From Rheinheimera pacifica (GTDB lineage Bacteria > Pseudomonadota > Gammaproteobacteria > Enterobacterales > Alteromonadaceae): a stretch of DNA of 64,000 nt. Location: contig NZ_FNXF01000009.1 in NCBI RefSeq assembly GCF_900108485.1, forward strand, positions 104,759 to 168,758, read 5' to 3'. This document shows, one piece after another, positions 55,917 to 64,000 of the stretch. Each line of letters opens with the position of its first letter. The first letter of the stretch is position 1. Both the position numbers and the translations under genes were made by a program. The notes beneath the pieces are model-generated. The model saw only the letters and a list, made by a program, of their open reading frames with translations. It made no database searches and was not told the DNA's origin.

Positions 55917-55966
55917 GTACAAACTTTAGTACGCAAACGCAAGGAAATGGTACAAACTTTCGTACG
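55917..55966. promoter_or_regulatory. Two direct copies of GTACAAACTTTnGTACG
   Basis: Copies at 55917-55933 (n=A) and 55950-55966 (n=C), 33 bp apart start to start (about three helical turns). Each copy has inverted GTAC arms. YefM of E. coli recognises palindromes with TGTACA cores, so the GTACA half-sites here fit a YefM-YoeB operator. They are about 90-140 bp upstream of yefM and also near the sbcB start, so sbcB control is possible. Confidence 0.55.
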
Positions 55967-56096
55967 TTAAAGTGCTTTTTATGCTGTATATTGACTGCAT
56001 CGACGACATTACCCCCAGCTGGTACACTATGGCTAAAGGCATGGTTTTGTCTTTGGCCCGAATGAATATTACACATTACAACGCAGGACATAAAAA

Positions 56097-57530
56097 TTGA
56101 ACCAACAGCCTACGTTCTATTTCCACGACTACGAAACCTGGGGGGCTGATCCCAAACGTGACCGCCCGGCTCAGTTTGCCGGTATTCGCACTGATCTTGA
56201 GCTGAATATTATTGGCGAACCGGATGTCTGGTATTGCCAACTGGCAAACGATTATCTGCCACACCCGCAATCGGCATTAATTACCGGCCTGACACCGCAA
56301 CTGTGTAATAAAAAAGGCCTGGCCGAAACTGAGTTTATGCAGCAAATTCTGCAGCGTTTCAGCACGCCCAATACCTGTGTGCTGGGCTATAACAACCTGC
56401 GTTTTGACGATGAAGTCACCCGCTACAGCCTGTACCGCAATTTTTATGAACCCTATGGCCGCGAATGGCAACATGGTAACAGCCGCTGGGACCTTATCGA
56501 TATGGTGCGCGCCTGTTACGCCTTACGCCCGGAAGGTATTAACTGGCCTGAGCGCGAAGATGGCAGCCCAAGCTTTAAACTGGAAGAGCTAACTAAGGCC
56601 AACGGCCTGGCACATGAAAATGCCCACGATGCGTTATCCGACGTGTACGCCACCATTGCTATGGCAAAACTGATAAAAGAAAAGCAACCCAAGCTGTTTG
56701 GTTATTTATTTGAGCTGCGCAAAAAAGCTAAAGTGACTGAATTAATTGATGTCGCAGGCATTACGCCGCTGGTGCATGTGTCGTCTAAGTTTCCCGCCAC
56801 TCAGGGCTGTGTCAGTTGGATAGTGCCGCTGGCGTTTCACCCGACCAATAAAAATGCTGTGATTTGCTATAACCTGCAAGCTGATCCAACACCGTTACTT
56901 GAAGACGATATTGCCACCTTACAGCAAAAGCTGTACACCAAAACGGCAGATCTGGCTGACGGCGAACAGCGGCTGGGTTTAAAACTTATTCATCTGAATA
57001 AATGCCCTGTATTAGCACCGGCGAAAACACTGACTGAAGAGCGTGCAGCAGAGTTCGGCATCGACCGTGCAGAGTGTCTTAAACATTTAGACTTTTTGCG
57101 CCAACATCGCGCCACCCAGGCTAAAGCGATAGAGCTGTATCAGCAGTTAAATGAGTTTCCGGCCGAAACCAACCCGGATTATCAGCTATACAGCGGTTTT
57201 ATCAGCGATGGCGATAAGCAAAAAATGCAGCAACTGCATCAGTTACCACCGGAGCAATTAGCCGTTAGCGCACCGGTGTTTAGTGATGAGCGCCTAAACA
57301 GCCTGCTGTTTTTATACCGCGCCCGTAATTATCCGGCCAGCCTGACCGACAGCGAGCAGCAAAAATGGCAGCGCTACCGCACTGATAAATTGATGCATGG
57401 TGTGGATAACCCCAACCTGACGATGGAAGATTTTAGTCTGGTATTGGAAAATCTCGCACATGAGCATGCCAGTGATGAGCAGAAGATGAAAATTCTAAAG
57501 TCGCTTTATTTGTATGTTCAGAGTTTATAA
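56097..57530 (+). CDS. sbcB: Exodeoxyribonuclease I
   Basis: A 477-residue 3'-5' single-strand exonuclease of the DEDDh type, acting in recombination and mismatch repair. ExoI motifs: FHDYETWGADPKRDRPAQFAG (D and E), NNLRFDDEVTRY, and HDALSDVYATIAMAKLI (H and D). SH3-like and helical C-terminal regions follow; length is normal. The start is a TTG at 56097 with AGGA eight bases upstream. Confidence 0.95.
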   Translation: MNQQPTFYFHDYETWGADPKRDRPAQFAGIRTDLELNIIGEPDVWYCQLANDYLPHPQSALITGLTPQLCNKKGLAETEFMQQILQRFSTPNTCVLGYNNLRFDDEVTRYSLYRNFYEPYGREWQHGNSRWDLIDMVRACYALRPEGINWPEREDGSPSFKLEELTKANGLAHENAHDALSDVYATIAMAKLIKEKQPKLFGYLFELRKKAKVTELIDVAGITPLVHVSSKFPATQGCVSWIVPLAFHPTNKNAVICYNLQADPTPLLEDDIATLQQKLYTKTADLADGEQRLGLKLIHLNKCPVLAPAKTLTEERAAEFGIDRAECLKHLDFLRQHRATQAKAIELYQQLNEFPAETNPDYQLYSGFISDGDKQKMQQLHQLPPEQLAVSAPVFSDERLNSLLFLYRARNYPASLTDSEQQKWQRYRTDKLMHGVDNPNLTMEDFSLVLENLAHEHASDEQKMKILKSLYLYVQSL

Positions 57531-57692
57531 AACACCGGTTGCAACACCCATTGTGCTCGCCACAGCAACTCGCCCTAATGCCTACGGCAGGGCTCAGACA
57601 CTCTGTGGCTGTGCTAATGGGGTTCCAACCTCGTTCATGTTTAACATCTAAGTCTTGAATTCCGTCAGGAATACATGAATACTTAGCATCAT
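57531..57692 (+). other. Intergenic region with two stem-loops before the TPP riboswitch
   Basis: The 365 bases between sbcB and thiC hold no gene. The first half has a two-tier hairpin (57559-57609: outer GCCACAG/CTGTGGC, inner GCCCTaatGCC/GGCAGGGC) and a second at 57648-57686 (CTAAGT/ACTTAG with inner ATTCC/GGAAT). Neither is followed by a T-run. The riboswitch follows from 57693. Confidence 0.55.
57559..57609. repeat. Two-tier intergenic hairpin
   Basis: Outer 7-bp stem GCCACAG/CTGTGGC encloses GCCCTaatGCC-tac-GGCAGGGC. It lies 28 bases after the sbcB stop and has the look of a REP-like or transcript-end structure. Copies elsewhere in the genome cannot be checked here. Confidence 0.45.
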
Positions 57693-57784
57693 CTTGTCGG
57701 AGTGCCCAGCTGTTTACAGCGGGCTGAGACCGTGAAAACGGGATCCGTTGAACCTGATCAGGCTAATACCTGCGAAGGGAAACA
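57693..57784 (+). promoter_or_regulatory. TPP riboswitch (THI element)
   Basis: The conserved thi-box blocks are readable in order: TCGGAGTGCC, GGGCTGAGA, CCGTTGAACCTGATCAGG, CTAATACCTGCGAAGGGAA. Thiamine diphosphate binding represses downstream thi genes. It lies 112 bases before the thiC ATG, leaving room for an expression platform, and controls the whole thiC-thiDE-thiS-thiG-thiH operon. Confidence 0.94.
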
Positions 57785-57883
57785 AGGGGAAATACAGCAT
57801 ATAACACAGTAGTAATCCGCCTGGCGGTTTTGCCACCTGTTATCACCTGCCCCCACTCCGGACAAGCAACCTCAACTTGTTAA

Positions 57884-61140
<3,257 letters not shown>

Positions 61141-61157
<17 letters not shown>

Positions 61158-61341
61158 CGACACCCCTATTCAGCTTGCCACAAATTGTACCGTAGCGGAG
61201 CTTGTGCAGCAGCAACAGCTAAAAACTGAAGGCCTGGCAGTGGCAATAAATAATGTCGTTATCGCTAAACAATACTGGAGCAAACATCAGTTGCAAAATA
61301 ATGCCCAAGTGCAACTGTTTCAGATAGTGACCGGAGGTTAA
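61141..61341 (+). CDS. thiS: Sulfur carrier protein ThiS
   Basis: A 66-residue ubiquitin-fold sulfur carrier. The C-terminus is the required Gly-Gly (IVTGG), which is adenylated and thiocarboxylated to give sulfur to thiazole. It starts 17 bases inside the end of thiDE. No thiF, the usual ThiS-adenylating enzyme, is found in this operon. Confidence 0.93.
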
Positions 61342-61343
61342 CC

Positions 61344-62111
61344 ATGCTTCACATAGCTAACAAAAGCTTTAGTAGCCGCTTACTGCTGGGCAGTGGGAAA
61401 TTTGCCAACCCCAGCCTTACGCAGCAAGCAATACAGGCCAGCGGTTGTCAGTTAGTTACCCTGGCACTTAAGCGCCTGCAGTTGGATCAGCCACAGGATG
61501 ATTTACTCAGCCCACTGCGTGAAATGAATATTCAATTGCTGCCTAATACCTCTGGTGCTAAAACAGCTAAAGAAGCTATTTTTGCTGCAGAGCTGGCACG
61601 TGAAGCGCTGCAGACCAACTGGCTGAAATTGGAGATCCACCCTGATCCGCGTTATTTAATGCCGGACCCTATCGAAACCTTATTGGCAGCTGAGCAACTG
61701 GTTAAATTGGGTTTTGTCGTACTGCCCTATTGCAGCGCCGACCCTGTTTTATGTAAACGGCTGGAGCAAGCCGGCTGCGCCGCGGTAATGCCGCTGGGTG
61801 CCGCCATTGGCTCTAATCAGGGCTTGCAAACCCGCGCTATGCTAGAGATTATTATTGAACAGGCCAAAGTGCCGGTAATTATCGACGCCGGCCTTGGTGC
61901 ACCATCGCATGCAGCCGCGGCCATGGAGCTGGGCGCATCGGCGGTGCTGGTTAATACCGCCATTGCCGCAAGTCAGGATCCTGTTGCTATGGCCGGCGCC
62001 TTTGCACAAGCAGTAAACGCCGGGCGTATGGCTTATAACGCAGGTTTAGCGGAAACACAGTCACACGCAGCATCTTCTAGCCCGCTCACTGATTTTCTGG
62101 CGGCACTATGA
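61344..62111 (+). CDS. thiG: Thiazole synthase ThiG
   Basis: A 255-residue TIM-barrel enzyme that builds the thiazole ring from DXP, dehydroglycine and thiocarboxylated ThiS. The Schiff-base lysine block [20 protein letters not shown] and the phosphate loop [28 protein letters not shown] are present. It starts two bases after thiS and overlaps thiH by four bases. Confidence 0.95.
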   Translation: MLHIANKSFSSRLLLGSGKFANPSLTQQAIQASGCQLVTLALKRLQLDQPQDDLLSPLREMNIQLLPNTSGAKTAKEAIFAAELAREALQTNWLKLEIHPDPRYLMPDPIETLLAAEQLVKLGFVVLPYCSADPVLCKRLEQAGCAAVMPLGAAIGSNQGLQTRAMLEIIIEQAKVPVIIDAGLGAPSHAAAAMELGASAVLVNTAIAASQDPVAMAGAFAQAVNAGRMAYNAGLAETQSHAASSSPLTDFLAAL

Positions 62112-63220
62112 GCTTTAGTGCCTATTGGCAGCAACAAAGCTGGCAAGCATTGCAGTTGCAAAGCCGTAATTTTTCAACAGCTCAGGTGCAAACGGCACTG
62201 CATAAACCACGCTTAACACTGAGTGACTTACAAGCACTGCTGTCTCCGGCCGCTTTGCCTTTATTGCCGGTGCTGGCAGCCAAAGCCCAGCAGCTTACCC
62301 GGCAAAGATTTGGCCACAGCGTACAATTTTATGCGCCTTTGTATCTGTCTAACCTTTGCGCTAATGAATGCACTTACTGCGGTTTTTCCCTGAGCCAAAA
62401 AGTAAAACGGCGCACCTTAAACTCTGCCGAAATAGAACAGGAATGCCGGGCGATTAAAGCCCTGGGTATAGATCAGGTGCTTATTGTCACCGGTGAGCAT
62501 GAGCGTAAAGTGGGTATAGACTACTTTTGCGATGTGCTGCCATTGATCCGGCGTTACTTCAGCAATGTGCAACTAGAAGTGCAACCACTAAGTACTGATG
62601 AATATGCCAGGCTGAAAAGCCTTGGCGTAGATGCGGTAATGCTGTATCAGGAAACCTATAATGCGGCGGCGTATCAGCAATATCATCTGAAAGGCAAGAA
62701 AAGCGATATCCACTGGCGGCTGGATGCGCCAGACAGAGTTGGCCAGTCTGGTATCGATAAAATCGGTCTGGGTATTTTACTTGGCCTTAGCGATTGGCGT
62801 ACCGATGCCATCTTGCTGGCGCAGCATCTGCAATATTTACAAAAACAGTACTGGCAATGCCGCTTTAGCTTATCCGTGCCCAGAATACGCCCTTGCAGTG
62901 GTGGTAACGAGGTAATAAATCCAATCAGTGACAAAGAACTGATCCAGCTTATTTGCGCCTTTCGCTTATTTGCACCTGAGCTGGAAATCAGTTTGTCTAC
63001 CCGCGAGTCTGCCGTGTTCCGTCAACACGTGATACCACTGGCTATCACCAGTGTCAGCGCCGGTTCAAAAACCCAACCCGGCGGTTACAGTGTTGAACCG
63101 GAAAACCTCGAGCAGTTCAGCATAGACGACACTCGTTCACCTAAACAGGTTGCCAAGGCGTTGATACAACAAGGCTTACAGCCAGTGTGGAAAGATTGGG
63201 ACAGCTTTTTAGGTCGATAA
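62108..63220 (+). CDS. thiH: 2-iminoacetate synthase ThiH (tyrosine lyase)
   Basis: A 370-residue radical-SAM enzyme that cleaves tyrosine to dehydroglycine for ThiG. The cluster motif [10 protein letters not shown] gives CxxxCxxC at Cys84, Cys88 and Cys91. Later blocks [17 protein letters not shown] and [13 protein letters not shown] [12 protein letters not shown] are typical. Presence of ThiH and not ThiO fits an enteric-style pathway. Last gene of the thi operon. Confidence 0.95.
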   Translation: MSFSAYWQQQSWQALQLQSRNFSTAQVQTALHKPRLTLSDLQALLSPAALPLLPVLAAKAQQLTRQRFGHSVQFYAPLYLSNLCANECTYCGFSLSQKVKRRTLNSAEIEQECRAIKALGIDQVLIVTGEHERKVGIDYFCDVLPLIRRYFSNVQLEVQPLSTDEYARLKSLGVDAVMLYQETYNAAAYQQYHLKGKKSDIHWRLDAPDRVGQSGIDKIGLGILLGLSDWRTDAILLAQHLQYLQKQYWQCRFSLSVPRIRPCSGGNEVINPISDKELIQLICAFRLFAPELEISLSTRESAVFRQHVIPLAITSVSAGSKTQPGGYSVEPENLEQFSIDDTRSPKQVAKALIQQGLQPVWKDWDSFLGR

Positions 63221-63402
63221 AGGTAAGCAGATAAAAAGCAACAAGCCAACTCTGTCGAATGGCGGTGAACTACATTGCTCCCCCCCCTCCATGGGGTTCG
63301 CCGCTTCGCGGCCAGCTGAAGCTGTCCAAAAATGTTCCGGACATTTTTGTCGCATAGCTTTTCGCTTGCTCGGGCAGTTTACCACCAGGGCGACACAAAG
63401 CA
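63221..63402 (+). other. Intergenic region after thiH
   Basis: A C-rich run (63281-63289) and a GCCGC/GCGGC mini-hairpin are present. At 63328-63348 an inverted repeat AAAAATGT-TCCGG-ACATTTTT is a plausible terminator for the thi operon. TGGCGGTGAACTAC near 63263 exactly repeats the 3' part of the nearby 5S gene; see findings. No ORF of interest. Confidence 0.4.
63328..63348. terminator. Candidate terminator after the thi operon
   Basis: AAAAATGT TCCGG ACATTTTT inverted repeat, 107 bases after thiH. AT-rich stem with T-run in both directions; strength uncertain. Confidence 0.5.
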
Positions 63403-63429
63403 AAAAGCCCCACGCTTACGCGTGAGGCT
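63402..63429 (-). terminator. rRNA operon terminator
   Basis: On the minus strand, AGCCTCACGC GTAA GCGTGGGGCT followed by TTTT, 17 bases past the 5S 3' end. One G-U/mismatch in the stem; otherwise a typical rrn terminator. Confidence 0.85.
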
Positions 63430-63446
63430 TGTTTACTTAATTGGGA

Positions 63447-63563
63447 GCCTGGCGGTGAACTACTCTCGCATAGCGAATGCTACACTACCATCGTCGCAGC
63501 TGCGTTTCACTTCTGAGTTCGGAATGGGATCAGGTGGTTCCACAGCGCTATTGCCACCAGGCA
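63447..63563 (-). rRNA. rrf: 5S ribosomal RNA
   Basis: Minus-strand sequence starts TGCCTGGTGGCAATAGCGC and contains ATTCCGAACTCAGAAGTGAAACG and GATGGTAGTGT, diagnostic 5S segments, ending CCGCCAGGCTC. About 117 nt. The 3' end is approximate to a few bases. It follows the 23S gene and precedes a terminator, with no tRNA between them. Confidence 0.93.
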
Positions 63564-63708
63564 AAAACTTGTAGGGAACAAGTTTTAACGCACTTTAGTG
63601 CGGCCCGTTAGGGTCAAATCCATGGATGGATTTGATAAAAACTGTGTTCCGATATTTGGCAATCTGATTAGTAAACACACTGTATCTCTAAAACATCTTG
63701 GGCGTTGT

Positions 63709-64000
<292 letters not shown>

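Noticed and set aside
55917..55966. Start of a CRISPR array or iteron cluster
   Set aside because: Only two copies, 17 bp, with no further repeats or spacers of constant length.

Overview
The window looks like chromosomal core DNA of a free-living gammaproteobacterium. Gene content and order (lrp-ftsK-lolA-rarA-crcB-serS, yccA next to tusDCBE, a full thi operon behind a TPP riboswitch) and the protein sequences point to the Alteromonadales-like Rheinheimera/Alishewanella/Arsukibacterium group. That placement is inference from protein character, not from a database search. No prophage, insertion sequence, CRISPR array or integrated island is visible.

Layout. 1-520: two identical tRNA-Ser(UGA) genes. 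681-2884: yccA, the tusDCBE sulfur-relay operon and a 48-residue membrane protein. 2950-9654: minus-strand block lrp, ftsK, lolA, rarA, crcB, serS. 9803-11441: alanine dehydrogenase and a CspA-type cold-shock gene with a long leader. 11560-17455: an acyltransferase/EamA/small-protein operon, an exported leucyl aminopeptidase, a second EamA permease and a DUF4382 lipoprotein. 17612-19459: tRNA-Pro(GGG) and a chemoreceptor gene interrupted by an in-frame amber codon. 19635-29601: gamma-glutamyltransferase, PHA-depolymerase-like esterase, MipA, a DUF4010/MgtC membrane protein, YaeQ, a GST, an EamA permease and a large EF-hand membrane protein of unknown function. 29874-39727: dcd, mrp/apbC, metG, an MFS permease, a degenerate HD-like protein, a quinone oxidoreductase, rlmI and yceI. 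39793-46980: PilZ, HrpA, CBS, isoaspartyl peptidase and a TPR lipoprotein. 46986-52369: a divergent LysR / glutaryl-CoA dehydrogenase / fused E1 / FabD-like acyltransferase cluster. 52470-55248: a CBS-PAS-GGDEF-EAL protein and a small ORF. 55300-55825: a YefM-YoeB toxin-antitoxin pair. 56097-63220: sbcB, then TPP riboswitch-thiC-thiDE-thiS-thiG-thiH. 63447-64000: 3' end of an rRNA operon on the minus strand (5S and the 23S tail).

Most genes are housekeeping: tRNA thiolation, chromosome segregation, lipoprotein sorting, translation, nucleotide and thiamine metabolism. The less ordinary pieces are the gcdH/E1-fusion/FabD-like operon, whose acyltransferase keeps the Ser-His pair but lacks the usual malonate-binding arginine; the amber-interrupted chemoreceptor; the EF-hand membrane protein at 27484-29601; and the toxin-antitoxin pair, which has two matching GTAC-armed sites upstream. 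I do not see convincing evidence for a wholly new biological system. The gcdH cluster is the best candidate for an uncharacterised pathway.
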